Source: Sphingomonas sp. H160509
GTDB taxonomy: Bacteria > Pseudomonadota > Alphaproteobacteria > Sphingomonadales > Sphingomonadaceae
Reading direction: 5' to 3'
DNA length: 64,000 nucleotides
Assembly: GCF_024124765.2 (NCBI RefSeq)
Contig: NZ_JAMXSR020000002.1
Location: forward strand, 1,077,001-1,141,000
Shown: positions 29,110 to 39,522 of the stretch, piece by piece
How the letters are laid out: each line of letters begins with the position of its first letter
How positions within the stretch are numbered: position 1 is the first letter of the stretch
The notes under the pieces: generated by a model
What the model saw: only the letters and a program-made list of their open reading frames with translations
The model's database searches: none
Told to the model about the DNA's origin: nothing
Program-made: the position numbers and the translations under genes

Positions 29110-30573
29110 CTACTCCGCCTGCTCCCAGCCGCCCCCAGCGCCTTGAACAACGCCACCGTCAGCTGCCGCAACTGCGCATCGCTCGACACCAGCTGTTCGC
29201 GCGCGGTCAACACGTCCGTCTCGGCGTTCAGCAGCGTCGTCTGCGCCACGAAGCCGGTCCGGTACTGCGACTCCGCCGCCTTCGCGCTGCTCTGCGCGTC
29301 GACCACCGCGCGCTGCAAAGCCGCGTTCCGGCGTCGTTCGGCTGCGATCTGTGCGAGTGGATCCTCGACGTCGCGTAACGCCTGCAACACCGTCGAGCGA
29401 TAGCGCAGATACGCCTGCTCGCGATCCTCCTCGCGTGACTTCACGGTCGACTTGCGCCGGCCCCAGTCGAGCAACGGGAACTGCGCAGCGCCCGATGCGG
29501 TCAGTTGGAGGCTGTCACCCGAGAAGAGATTGCCGAGCGCGGTCGAGATCAGCTGGCTCATGCCGGTCAGGCTGAACTTCGGATACATGTCCGCCACCGC
29601 AACGCCGATATCCGCAGTCGAAGCCGCGAGATCGCGTTCGGCCGCGCGGATGTCGGGGCGACGACGCAACAGCTCCGACGGCAACCCCGCCGGGATCGTC
29701 GGCACGCCGAGCGGTGCGACCGAAGGTGCTGCGAGTTCGGACATCAGTGTCGCGGGCGGCTCGCCGAGCAGGATCGCCAGTGCGTGCATGCGGACATCGA
29801 CATCGGCACGGACCGGCTCGGCGCGCGCTTCGGTCGAGGTGATCGAGGCGCGCTGACGCGTGACGTCGATCGGCGGAACGAGGCCCACCTTGGCCGTGTT
29901 TCCCGCGATCTCCAGCGCGCGACGCTGGCGGACGATCTCGCCCTCGATCGTCGCGATCTGCGCCTGGTCGAGCCGGAGCGCGAAATACGCCTGCGCGACT
30001 TCGGCCGCGAGCGTCACCGCCGCGTCTCGCTTCGACCAAACCGCCGCTTCCGTCCGTGCCCGCGCGCCTTCGGTGCTGCGCCGGACGCCGCCGAACAGGT
30101 CGAGCTCCCAGCTGGCATCGAAGCCGACGGAATAGGTCGTGATCCCGCTGCCGGGTAATGCGATGCCTCCGGTCGAGCCGGTGCCCCCCTGCCCCCGTAC
30201 CGCCGCTGAACGCGCGTGCGATCGACGAGAGGCCGGCATTCTTGCTGAACTCGATATGGCTCGGGCTGGCGCTGGCGTTGACGCTCGGTAACCCTTGCGA
30301 GCGCGCGACGATCTCCTGCAACCGCGCCTGGCGCACGCGCGAGGCGGCGATCGCGATGTCGGGATTGCCCTTAAGCGCGCGCTCGACGAGGCCGTCCAGC
30401 TGCGGATCGCCGAATGCCGACCACCAGCGCGCTGGATCGACCGTCGTCCCAACTGTGGCCTGCGGACCCACGAACGCCGGCGGCACTGCCATCTCGGGGG
30501 CGACGTAATTCGGGCCGACGGTGCACCCCGCGAGCAGGGCCGCAACCGCAACCACCATGAACCGCGCACGCAT
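29110..30573 (-). CDS. NodT-family outer-membrane efflux lipoprotein (two frameshifts)
   Basis: The TolC-like outer-membrane duct of the tripartite pump with EmrA and EmrB. Lipobox VAALLAGCTVGPNY, then two outer-membrane efflux repeats: WWSAFGDPQLDGLVERAL in the first and SELLRRRPDIRAAERDLAA in the second, the usual NodT landmarks. Shifts at C6 30184-30189 (GGTGAGG/TGSTGG) and C5 29132-29136; adding a base at the latter gives the natural end FKALGGGWEQAE and stop at 29110. Without it the frame runs on into the palindromic repeat. The start at 30573 overlaps the emrB stop by one base. Confidence 0.92.
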
Positions 30574-32204
30574 CAATGCATCCCTCCCGAGGGCGCGCCG
30601 CCGGTCTTGCCGGAGCGCATGAATAGAACCAGTGGCGCGACGCACAGCACGACCACCATCATCGCGCGGAACACGTCGAGGAACGCGAGCATCGTCGCCT
30701 GCCGCTGCATCTGGCTGTAGAGAACCGCCAAAGGTGTCGTCGCATCGCCCTGCCCGCCGAACACGCTCGTCGCCTTCTGCATCCAGTCGTTATAATTCGG
30801 ATCGAGCGGATTGAGCGTCTGCGTCAGTTCCGACTGGTGCCGCTGCAACCCGCCTGCGAGTTGCGTCTGCGCGAAGCAGATGCCGATCGTCCCGCCGAGA
30901 TTGCGCGAGACGTTGAGCAGGCTCGACGCCTGCGCGGTCTGCGTCTGCTTGAGCCCGACATAGGCGATCGCGTTGATCGGCACGAACAGGAAGGGCAGCG
31001 CCATCGCCTGGAACAGCCGCGCGAACGCCGCGTCGGAGAACGCGATGTCGGCGGTCAGGTGGCTCATGTTCCACAGCGCGAACGCCTGCACCAGCAACGC
31101 CGGGAACAGCAGGAAACGGACGTCGACCAACCCGCTCAGCCGCCCCGCGAACGGGACCATGACGAGCGTCGCGAGACCGCCAGCGGTCAGCGCGAGGCCG
31201 GCATCGAGCGAACTGTAGCCGAGCACCTGTTGCAGCATCTGTGGGATCAGCTGCGTGGTGCCGAACAGGATCATGCCGGTGACGCCCATCACGCCGATCG
31301 TCAGCGCGAAGTTGCGGTTCTTCAGCAACTTGAGGTCGATCACCGGGTCCTTGTGGTTGAGCTCCCAGATAACCAGCGTGACCAGCGATACCGCGGCGAT
31401 GATCGCCGACATGACGATGAAGCCGCTCGAAAACCAATCCTCGCGCTCGCCGCGATCGAAGGTGAGCTCCAGGAAGCCGAGCCCGAGCGCGACCAGCGCG
31501 ACACCGACATAGTCGATCGTCAGGCCGTTCTTGAAGCGCTCGTCACGGTCCTTCTTCACCTGGTCCGGCTCGTCGACGAAGGTCTCGACCAGGAACCATG
31601 CAGCGATGCCGACCGGCACGTTGATCAGGAACACCCAGTGCCAGCTCGAATATTCGACGATGTAGCCGCCCAGCGTCGGCCCGAGCACGGGGCCGACGAC
31701 GACCACGATCGCGAACGCGGCGAACGCCATCCCGCGTTGTTTCGGCGGGAAGGTGTCGGCGAGGATCGACTGCTCAACCGGCGCCAGACCGCCGCCGCCT
31801 ATGCCTTGCAGCACGCGGGCGACGACGAGCGTAGCGATATTGGGCGCAAGGCCGCACATCAGCGAAGCAAGCGTGAACAGGGCGATCGACAGCAGGAAAT
31901 ACCGCTTTCGACCGATCGCGTCCGACAGCCAGCCCGAGATCGGGATGACGATCGCGTTGGCGACGAGGTAGCTGGTCAGCACCCAGGTTGCCTGGTCGGT
32001 GGTGATCGACAGCCCGCCCGAGATGTGATCGAGCGCGACGTTGGCGATCGAGGTGTCGAGCACCTCCATGAAGGTCGGGATCGAGATGATCGCGACGATC
32101 AGCCACGGGCTGTACTTGCCCGCCGCCGACCGGCTCGGCGACCACGTGTGACCGCCGCCCGCATCAGCTTTCGCCCCAGTTTTTTGAGCGGGCGCCTTTG
32201 CCAC
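30573..32204 (-). CDS. emrB: DHA2-family MFS multidrug transporter (EmrB type)
   Basis: A 14-helix proton-driven drug exporter of the inner membrane, about 543 residues. Signature features: MEVLDTSIANVALDHI in helix 1 (motif D1), SGWLSDAIGRKRYFLLS (motif A), and the motif C helix AIVVVVGPVLGPTLGGYI. The GTG at 32204, one base after the emrA stop, gives a 40-residue cytoplasmic lead. It works with the HlyD-type EmrA and the NodT channel of the same operon. Intact. Confidence 0.95.
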   Translation of the reverse strand: MAKAPAQKTGAKADAGGGHTWSPSRSAAGKYSPWLIVAIISIPTFMEVLDTSIANVALDHISGGLSITTDQATWVLTSYLVANAIVIPISGWLSDAIGRKRYFLLSIALFTLASLMCGLAPNIATLVVARVLQGIGGGGLAPVEQSILADTFPPKQRGMAFAAFAIVVVVGPVLGPTLGGYIVEYSSWHWVFLINVPVGIAAWFLVETFVDEPDQVKKDRDERFKNGLTIDYVGVALVALGLGFLELTFDRGEREDWFSSGFIVMSAIIAAVSLVTLVIWELNHKDPVIDLKLLKNRNFALTIGVMGVTGMILFGTTQLIPQMLQQVLGYSSLDAGLALTAGGLATLVMVPFAGRLSGLVDVRFLLFPALLVQAFALWNMSHLTADIAFSDAAFARLFQAMALPFLFVPINAIAYVGLKQTQTAQASSLLNVSRNLGGTIGICFAQTQLAGGLQRHQSELTQTLNPLDPNYNDWMQKATSVFGGQGDATTPLAVLYSQMQRQATMLAFLDVFRAMMVVVLCVAPLVLFMRSGKTGGAPSGGMH

Positions 32205-32205
32205 T

Positions 32206-33384
32206 TCAGCGAACCTTGACGGTCGGCACCACCGACATGCCGGGGCCGATCGGATAGCGCTTCGGATCGGGGCCGTTCTTCGCATCGAACACGATACGGA
32301 CGGGGACGCGCTGGACGACCTTCACATAGTTGCCGGTCGCGTTCTGCGGGGGCAGCAGGGCGAACGCCTGGCCAGCACCGCGCTGGATCGAGTCGACATG
32401 ACCCTTGAAGTCGACGCCCGGATACGCATCGACATGGATGTCGACGGGCTGGCCGATCTTCATCAGCGTGAGCTGCGTTTCCTTGAAGTTCGCCGTGACC
32501 CACATTGTGTCGGGGACGATAGCCATCAACTGCGTGCCGGGCGCGACATAGGAGCCGACGTTGACCGAGCGGTTGACGACCTGGCCTGCGACCGGCGCGG
32601 TCAGGCGGAGATCGCCGATCGTGACGTTCGCCTGATCGACCTGCGCGCGGCGGGCGTCGATCACCGACTTGGCCGCGCCGACCTGCTTCCTGGCGACGCT
32701 GATCTGCGCGGTGGCTGTGTCGATCTGCTCGCGCGCGGCGGCGGCATCGGCGGCGGTCTGGCGAGCGGTGGCGCGCGCCTGATCGAGCTGTTGACCGGCG
32801 ACCGCGCTCGCATCGAGCCGAAGCAACGCCTCGTAGCGCGCGAGATCCTGCTGGGCCTTTACCGCGGCCGCCATCGGGACGCGCGCCTGTGCGGCGGCCT
32901 GCTGGCGCTGTGCTTCGGCGGCGGTGACCTGCGCTTGTGCCTGCGCGAACTGTGCGCGGGCCTGCGATTCGTTTGCCTGCGCCTCGGCGACCTGCGCGTC
33001 GCGGCCGGATGCCTTGATGACCGCGAGCAGGCGGCCCGCTTCGACGTGGCGGTTGTCGATGTCGGCGACCTGGACCAGCGTGCCCGCGACCTGTGGCGCG
33101 AGACGGACGATGTGCGTGTCGACGAACGCATCGTCTGTCGACTCGAACTGGCGCGCGTGAAGCCAGTAAAGCACGCCGCCGATGATCAGCCCGCCGACGA
33201 CAATGACGAGGATGATCCAGAAGAGCGGCTTCTTGAAGACCGACGGCTTCTTGTCGTCGCCCTCGGCCTTGTCGTCGGACTCGTCCTGCTGTTCGGTGTC
33301 GGACTGCTGATCCTTGCCGTTCGGATCGTCCTTGCGATCCTCATCGTCGTGGTTGGCGTCGGAGTGGTTCGTCTGGTCGGTCAT
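32206..33384 (-). CDS. emrA: EmrA-type HlyD periplasmic adaptor
   Basis: A membrane fusion protein of 392 residues that bridges the EmrB transporter and the outer-membrane channel. An unusually acidic, hydrophilic N-terminus of about 48 residues (DDEDRKDDPNGKD etc.) precedes the single helix LFWIILVIVVGGLIIGGVLYW. Then come the lipoyl half-motif (RLAPQVAGTLVQVADIDNRHV), a long alpha-hairpin rich in Ala/Gln, and the beta-barrel part (VGSYVAPGTQLMAIVP). The ATG overlaps the tetR stop as ATGA. Intact. Confidence 0.95.
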   Translation of the reverse strand: MTDQTNHSDANHDDEDRKDDPNGKDQQSDTEQQDESDDKAEGDDKKPSVFKKPLFWIILVIVVGGLIIGGVLYWLHARQFESTDDAFVDTHIVRLAPQVAGTLVQVADIDNRHVEAGRLLAVIKASGRDAQVAEAQANESQARAQFAQAQAQVTAAEAQRQQAAAQARVPMAAAVKAQQDLARYEALLRLDASAVAGQQLDQARATARQTAADAAAAREQIDTATAQISVARKQVGAAKSVIDARRAQVDQANVTIGDLRLTAPVAGQVVNRSVNVGSYVAPGTQLMAIVPDTMWVTANFKETQLTLMKIGQPVDIHVDAYPGVDFKGHVDSIQRGAGQAFALLPPQNATGNYVKVVQRVPVRIVFDAKNGPDPKRYPIGPGMSVVPTVKVR

Positions 33385-34020
33385 GCCTGGCCCTGTTCTT
33401 CAGCACGCATCGAATCGAGAATGGCGTCGATATTGGCGTCGATACGCGCCTTAATATCGAGGATGTCGTTGGGTTCGAGCGTGTCGCGCTCGAGCAGCTT
33501 GAGGCAGGTCGCGCGGTTCGCCCGCAGCGTGATCACCTGCCCCATCAAGGTGATCGTCGCGATCCTGCCGGTGCGGATCTCGGCGCAACCGGTGGCGATG
33601 CAGACAAGGTCGCTGAGCCTGCGCACCATCTGGCCCATCACGCCGCCATAGATGCGCTCGAACGCCTCGCCCGGCTTCATCTGTTCGCGGAGGACGAACA
33701 GCGTCCAGTCGGCGCTCTCGTTGCTGGCCATCTTGTCCGCAAGCCGGCCGAAGATGCGGTGGATCTGGGCGCGGGCTTCGCTGGCGTCGTCCGCTGCTAC
33801 GTCGTGCGACAGCTCGGACGGGTCGCCCATCACGGCGGACATGCGGTCGGCGATCCGGTCGGCGGCGGCGAGGTACAAGCCCTCCTTGCCGCCGTAGTGA
33901 TAGGTGATCGACGACATCGCGGTGCCGGCCGCCGCGGCAATGCCGCGCGTGCTCGCCCCCCTCCAGCCCCTTGGTGCCGAATTCGCTGATCGCGATGTCG
34001 AGGAGTCGGGATTGGAGCAC
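33381..34020 (-). CDS. TetR-family repressor of the efflux operon (one frameshift)
   Basis: The N-terminal helix-turn-helix (DIAISEFGTKGLEG, then TAMSSITYHYGGKEGLY) is split by the C6 run 33956-33961; the rest is a helical ligand-binding domain. The C-terminal part with FVLREQMKPGEAFERIY resembles the CerR/YbiH-type TetR domain. About 213 residues with GTG start at 34020; a start a few codons upstream beyond the G6 run at 34021-34026 is possible. Being the first gene of the tetR-emrA-emrB-nodT operon with a palindrome upstream, it probably represses its own operon. Confidence 0.88.
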
Positions 34021-34032
34021 GGGGGGCGTTTA

Positions 34033-34044
34033 GTTCGATCGAAC
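34033..34044. promoter_or_regulatory. Candidate TetR operator
   Basis: The perfect 12-base palindrome GTTCGATCGAAC lies 13 bases before the tetR GTG, within TTAGTTCGATCGAACGAAC. Sites of this kind are typical for TetR repressors that control their own operon. Confidence 0.6.
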
Positions 34045-34119
34045 GAACCAGCCTAATGAAGAAAGCGTCATGTTGTGTGGAGGAGTGATCAGCAGGTCAC
34101 GCGGCCTTTCCCCGCGCGC

Positions 34120-34202
34120 CCGTCATCCTGACGAAAATCAGGATCCAGAGCCATGGGGTGCGACGCTCGTTACCCTGGATCCTGACTTTCGTCAGGATGA
34201 CG
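34120..34202. repeat. Palindromic repeat, family C
   Basis: CGTCATCCTGACGAAAATCAGG and its imperfect inverse CCTGACTTTCGTCAGGATGACG, with GGATCCAGAG and TTACCCTGGATCC inside. It has the same plan as family B (two self-complementary arms and a CCAGGG box), with different arms. Confidence 0.85.
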
Positions 34203-34297
34203 GATCTTTGGGGGCGAAGCATGCCGCCAGATAATGTTGCCTGCAGCGCCAGAAACAGCAACGCCGGCCCCTTCGTGCGAAGGAACCGGCGTAAATC

Positions 34298-34372
34298 TGG
34301 TGGGCGCGGCTGGGATTGAACCAGCGACCCCACCCGTGTGAAGGGTGTGCTCTACCACTGAGCTACGCGCCC
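34298..34372 (-). tRNA. tRNA-Val (anticodon CAC)
   Basis: Acceptor GGGCGCG/CGCGCCC, D arm GCTCAGTGGTAGAGC, anticodon loop TTCACAC giving CAC, T arm GCTGG TTCAATC CCAGC, discriminator A and encoded CCA. Confidence 0.96.
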
Positions 34373-34439
34373 GAAACTCGTTCGGAAGCGGGCCTTTAGG
34401 CAGACCCCGTCCACCTGTCCAGCCCTATCGACACCGGTC

Positions 34440-34712
34440 CTAGTTGACCGCGTCCTTCAGGCCCTTGCCGGCCTTGAACTTGGGCTGCGTCGAGGCCTTG
34501 ATCGTCATCGGCTCGCCGGTACGGGGATTGCGGCCGGTCGACGCCTTGCGCTTCGAGATCGAGAACGTGCCGAAACCGACCAGGCGAACCTCGTCGCCCT
34601 TCTTCAACGATGCCTCGATCGCGTCGAACACCGCCTCGACCGCCTTGACCGCGTCGGCTTTTACCAGCCCGGACGTGTCGGCAACCGTCGCGATCAGCTC
34701 CTGCTTGTTCAT
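34440..34712 (-). CDS. hup: DNA-binding protein HU
   Basis: A 90-residue histone-like protein that bends and compacts DNA as a dimer. It starts MNKQELIATVADTSGLVKAD, with the HU arm RNPRTGEPMTIKASTQPKFK containing the conserved intercalating Pro. The signature GFGTFSISKRKASTGRNP is present. It lies downstream of lon on the same strand, the usual lon-hup order. Intact, with the start confirmed by family length. Confidence 0.97.
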   Translation of the reverse strand: MNKQELIATVADTSGLVKADAVKAVEAVFDAIEASLKKGDEVRLVGFGTFSISKRKASTGRNPRTGEPMTIKASTQPKFKAGKGLKDAVN

Positions 34713-34841
34713 ATAATCCCCCGGGGAAAAACTCGGATCGGCCACGATGGACTCGCGACCGCAATCAGCGCGCAATAATGCGGCGGCCCCGTCTGCTGTC
34801 AAACGAAACCGCCGTATTGCCGCTTACGATCCAAACATGGA

Positions 34842-37236
34842 TCAGTGGTGAAGACCACCCCCGACCGGCGCGATCGGTGCCGGCGGCAGTGCCGCCAACT
34901 CGTCCGCATCGGTCCACTCGATCGCTTCGAGCGGCTCCGTGAGCGCCAGACGAAGCACCTCGTCGACATGCGAAACGGGGATGATCTTCAGCCCCGCCTT
35001 GATGTTCGCCGGAATCTCCGCGAGATCCTTCTCGTTCTCGGCCGGGATCAGCACCGTCTCGATCCCGCCACGGAGCGCGGCGAGCAGCTTCTCCTTGAGG
35101 CCACCGATCGGCAGCACGCGACCGCGCAGCGTCACCTCGCCGGTCATCGCCACCTCGCGCCGGATCGGCACGCCGGTCAGCGTCGAAACGATCGACGTGA
35201 CCATGCCGATACCCGCCGACGGACCATCCTTCGGCACCGCACCCTCGGGCAGATGGATGTGAATATCCTTGCGCGCGAACAGGCTCGGCTTGATCCCGTA
35301 GCTCGGCGCACGCGCCTTCACATAGCTGAACGCGGTCTCGATCGACTCCTTCATCACGTCGCCGAGCGTACCGGTGAGCTTGGCCTGCCCCTTACCCGCG
35401 ACCGTCACGCTCTCGATCGTCAGCAATTCGCCGCCGACTTCGGTCCAGGCGAGGCCGGTGACCGCACCGATCTGATTCTCGGTCTCGCCGAGCCCGTGGC
35501 GGTACTTCTGCACGCCGGCATATTCGCCGATGTTCTCGGGCGTGATCGTGACGCTGGTGGTCTTGTTCTCGAGGATCTGGCGCAGCGCCTTGCGGCACAG
35601 CTTGGCGATCTCGCGCTCCAGCGTACGCACGCCGGCTTCACGCGTGTACTGCTGGATGAGCGTACGAAGCCCCTCCTGCGTCAACGTGAACTCGCCCGGC
35701 TTCAGGCCGTGCGCCTCGATCTGCTTATCGACCAGATGACGCTCGGCGATCTCGACCTTCTCGTCCTCGGTATACCCCTCCAGACGGATGATCTCCATGC
35801 GATCGAGCAGCGCCTGCGGCAGGTTGAGCGAGTTGGCCGTGCAGACGAACATCACGTCCGACAGGTCTATGTCGACCTCCAGATAATGGTCCTGGAATTT
35901 GCCGTTCTGTTCCGGATCGAGCACCTCAAGCAGCGCCGAGGCGGGGTCGCCGCGGAAGTCCTGGCCGAGCTTGTCGATCTCGTCGAGCAGGAACAGCGGG
36001 TTCGACGTGCCGGCCTTTTTGAGGTTCGTCACGATCTTGCCCGGCAGCGAGCCGATATAGGTGCGGCGATGCCCGCGAATCTCGGCTTCGTCACGCACGC
36101 CGCCCAGCGACTGGCGGATGAACTCGCGCCCGGTCGCCTTGGCGATCGACTTGCCGAGCGAGGTCTTGCCGACGCCCGGAGGGCCGACGAGGCACAGGAT
36201 CGGCCCCTTCAGCTTGTTGGTACGCGCCTGCACGGCGAGATACTCGACGATCCGGTCCTTGACCTTCTCGAGCGCATAGTGATCCTCGTCCAGCGTCACC
36301 TGTGCGGCGGCGATGTCCTTCTTGATCTTCGACTTCTTGCCCCAGGGGAGGCCGAGCAGCACGTCGAGATAATTGCGTACGACGGTCGCCTCGGCGCTCA
36401 TCGGCGCCATCGTCTTGAGCTTCTTCAGCTCCGACGTCGCCTTGCCGCGCGCTTCCTTGCTCATCTTGAGCGTCGCGATCTTCTGCGTCAGCTCGGCAAT
36501 CTCGTCGCCTTCGCCCTCGCCGTCCTCGTTGCCGAGTTCGCGCTGGATCGCCTTCAACTGCTCGTTGAGGGTAATATTCGCGCTGCGTCTTCTCCATCTG
36601 GCGCTTGACGCGGCTCTTGATCTTCTTCTCGACCTGAAGGACGCCCAGCTCGCCCTCCATCGCCGCGAACGCCATTTCGAGACGCTTCGACGGATTGGTT
36701 TCGAGCAGGATCGCCTGCTTCTCGGCGACCTTGATCTGGACGTTTGCGATTACCGCGTCGGAAAGCTTCGACGCGTCCTCGATCTCCGAAAGCTGCACCG
36801 ACGTTTCCGACGAGAGCTTGCGGTTGAGCTTGGCGTAGTTCTCGAACTGGTCGACCACCGAGCGCATCAGCGCGATGAGTTCCGGTCCTTCGACCTCGGC
36901 GTCGGCGACCGGCTCGACCGTTGCGGTGAGGAAGTCGCCGCTTTCGTCGAGCGTTTCCAAAGTCGCGCGGCCCTTGCCCTCGACCAGCACGCGGACGGTG
37001 CCGTCGGGCAGCTTCAGAAGCTGGAGCACGGTCGCGGTGACGCCCATCGAATACAGGTCGTCGCGCGAGGGATCGTCCTCTGCGGGATCGACCTGCGCGA
37101 CGAGATAGATCTCCTTGTCCGCCGCCATGGCCGCTTCGAGCGCGGCAACGGACTTATCGCGGCCGACGAACAGCGGCACGATCATGTGCGGGAACACGAC
37201 GATGTCGCGAAGGGGAAGGACGGGGTACTGGGTCAT
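34842..37236 (-). CDS. lon: ATP-dependent protease Lon (one frameshift)
   Basis: A cytosolic AAA+ serine protease for misfolded and regulatory proteins. N-terminal substrate domain ([20 protein letters not shown]), Walker [13 protein letters not shown], Walker [14 protein letters not shown], and C-terminal protease domain with the Ser of [11 protein letters not shown] and the Lys of [10 protein letters not shown]. The shift is at GGG 36569-36571: removing one base joins KTQREYY to [12 protein letters not shown]. About 798 residues. The ATG at 37236 has GGAG six bases upstream and gives [11 protein letters not shown]. Confidence 0.96.
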
Positions 37237-37356
37237 GAACGCTCCGGTGGGTGCCTGCATGGGGGGCATAATCTACAGCTTATATGGTGAGGATGAACCG
37301 TCCATCAATTGGTTGGCGGTGGTTAGGGGGTTTTCGCGCGTTGCCAAGCGCCGGCC

Positions 37357-37434
37357 GTTCCCCTGCGAACGCAGGAGTCCAGGGTAACGGGCGGCGGTAT
37401 TCGTGATCCTGGGCTCCTGCGTTCGCAGGAGAAC
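37357..37434. repeat. Palindromic repeat, family B
   Basis: GTTCCCCTGCGAACGCAGGA and inverse CTCCTGCGTTCGCAGGAGAAC, with CCAGGGTAAC and GATCCTGGG inside. It lies in the divergent gap between lon and the M1 peptidase gene. Confidence 0.88.
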
Positions 37435-37487
37435 CGAAGGTGCCGGATCGCACTTGTGCGCGAGCCGCCCAGGCGCGAGAACGCGGC

Positions 37488-39211
37488 ATGATTTCGCGCT
37501 TATTACTCGCCGCCAGTGCCACCGCGCTTCTCGCCGCCGCCCCGCTCCCGAAGAAGGGCGAGCCTGCGATTACCGCGCAGACGCAGCGTTCGGGTGGTGT
37601 GTTAACGCCCGAGCAGACCGCGCTTCGGTTCGACAGCGCGGACCTGGCGTTCGAAGTGCTGCCGGAGACGGAAAGCCTGAATGGCGTGGCGACATTGGTC
37701 TTTACGGCGAAGGCCCCCTCACCCGCCTGCCGATCGACCTCGACCGCAATCTTCCGGTCAGCGCGATCGCGATCGACGGCGTCCCGCTCGCTCCGTCGGC
37801 GTGGAGCAATCCCGAGGGACGGCTGACGATCACGCTGCCCAAGCCGGTCGCGGCGGGCAGCAAGGTCACCGCGAAGATCACCTATGGCGGCACGCCGCAC
37901 GTCGCGGTGAAGGCGCCGTGGGACGACGGGATGGTCTGGTCGAAGACGCCTGATGGCCGCACCTGGTTCGCGACGACCGCGGAGGGCTATGGCTGCGACC
38001 TGTTCTGGCCGTGCCTCGACTTTCCGACCGGCGAACCCGCGCTGGTGACGCTGCACATCACCGTGCCCAAGGGTCTGAAGGCACCGTCGAACGGCGTGCT
38101 GCTCGGGGTCGATATGCTGGCCGACGGGCGGACGACGTGGAACTGGCGCGCCAAGCATCCCAACACCTACGGGATCGCGCTCAACGTCGGGCCGTATGAG
38201 GAGATCAGCGGCACCTACAAGAGCCGCTTCGGCAACAGCATTCCGATGTATTACTGGTATTTGCCGGGCGAGAAGGTGCAGGCGGAGAAGCTGTTCGCCG
38301 AGTTCGCGCCGACGCTCGATTTCTTCGAGAGCATGATCGGGCCCTACCCGTTCGGCGACGAGAAGGTCGGCGTGGTCGAGACGCCGCACAAAGGCATGGA
38401 GCACCAGACGATCAACGCGTACGGCAACGAATATGCCAAGGCGCCGGAGGGGTTCGACTGGCTGTTCCAGCACGAGTTCGCGCATGAGTGGTTCGGCAAT
38501 CAGCTGACCGCCGCGAACTGGGACGATTACTGGCTGCACGAGGGGTATGGCACGTACATGCAGCCGCTCTATGGCCAGTGGCGCGAGGGGCGTGCGCGGT
38601 ACGCGACGATCATGCAGACCGAGCGCGCGTCGATCATGAACCTCAAGCCGATCACGCAGCAGCGCATCACCACCGAGGAGGAGGTGTACGAACTCGACAA
38701 GGGCGGTGCTGGGCAGGACATCTACTACAAAGGCTCGTGGATGCTCCACACGCTCCGGGCGCTCATCGGCGACAAGGCGTTCTTCAACGTCACGCGGCTG
38801 GCGGTGTATGGGCGCGCGGATCCGAAACCGGGCAATTTCGCGCCGCGGTTCGGGTCGACCAAGGAATATGAGGCGCTCGTCCGGAAGGTGACGGGGCAGG
38901 ACTATGCATGGTTCTTCGACGTCTATCTCAGGCAGGCGGCGCTGCCCGAGCTAGTGGAAACGCGGACGGGGAATATGCTGGGTTTGGCCTGGAAAGTGCC
39001 GGGTAACGGCCCCTTCCCACTTCCGGTGCAGGTACAGATCGACGGCAAGACGCGAACTTTGCCGATGACTGGCGGGAAGGCGAGCTTGTCGGTCCCCGCG
39101 GGCGCGCATGTCGTGGTCGACCCGGACGCGCTGGTATTGCGTCGGAGTATCGCATTGGAGGACGTGGCTGCCTGGAAAGCCGCGCAAGCTGCGAAGGCCA
39201 AGCCCCAATGA
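37488..39211 (+). CDS. M1-family zinc aminopeptidase-like metallopeptidase (one frameshift)
   Basis: A secreted or periplasmic peptidase of about 574 residues. Signal peptide MISRLLLAASATALLAAAP, an N-terminal beta domain, the exopeptidase loop KGMEHQTINAYGN (GAMEN equivalent), and the zinc motif HEFAHEWFGNQ followed 18 residues on by the third ligand Glu (WLHEGYGTY). The distal catalytic Tyr is probable in YYKGSWMLHTLR. The frame breaks at C5 37714-37718 and continues PLTRLPIDLDRNLPVS. The long helical C-terminal domain of classic aminopeptidase N is absent. The stop overlaps the next ATG. Confidence 0.92.
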
Positions 39212-39522
39212 CCTTTCCACCGTTCCCCCGCGAAGGCGGGGGCCCAGGGTCCCCGGAGACGATGCCCGTAACTCCTGGACTCCTGCGTGCGCAGGAGAAC
39301 ATCTGGGGATCGCGCGCGGCAGAGATGGCTGCCATCTTCATGGTTGGGGACGGGTTGATCGGCTTGCTCCAACCCAGCCGCCACGTCGATCTCTGGAAAG
39401 ACGATGCGCTTGGCACCGAGAAACTGGTGAAGCCCTTCGTCGACCGGCCCGGCCGCCGTCGCCTCTACGCCGTCGTGCAGATCGCCGCCGGTCTCGCCTT
39501 GGCTGCGCGCCAAAAGCGATGA
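39208..39522 (+). CDS. Small protein of unknown function with repeat-derived N-terminus
   Basis: The ATG at 39208 overlaps the peptidase stop as ATGA and the frame is open to 39522 (104 residues). Residues about 4-31 (PPFPREGGGPGSPETM and so on) are translated from a family B palindromic repeat. The remainder, from about MAAIFMVGDGLIGLL (an internal ATG at 39325), looks like a conserved small protein with a hydrophobic start and GRRRLYAVVQIAAGLALAA near the end. If translation begins at 39325, the product has 65 residues and the repeat is a leader. No function is recognised. The stop overlaps the cytochrome gene. Confidence 0.7.
   Translation: MTFPPFPREGGGPGSPETMPVTPGLLRAQENIWGSRAAEMAAIFMVGDGLIGLLQPSRHVDLWKDDALGTEKLVKPFVDRPGRRRLYAVVQIAAGLALAARQKR
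39222..39300. repeat. Palindromic repeat, family B, overlapping a small gene
   Basis: GTTCCCCCGCGAAGGCGGGG on the left and CTCCTGCGTGCGCAGGAGAAC on the right, with CCCAGGGTCC between. The arms are from two subtypes, so it is a hybrid element. It starts 11 bases after the peptidase stop. Confidence 0.82.

Noticed and set aside
29010..29110. C-terminal extension of the NodT-type protein reading through a palindromic repeat
   Set aside because: It exists only because the C5 run at 29132 is one base short; with the extra base the family-typical end and stop at 29110 appear.
34021..34026. G6 run before tetR as part of a longer coding start
   Set aside because: The frame upstream has no good start codon, and the operator palindrome lies there; the GTG at 34020 is kept, though not certain.
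36569..36571. Programmed ribosomal frameshift in lon and other genes
   Set aside because: No slippery heptamer with a downstream structure is common to the sites, and the shifts go in both directions.
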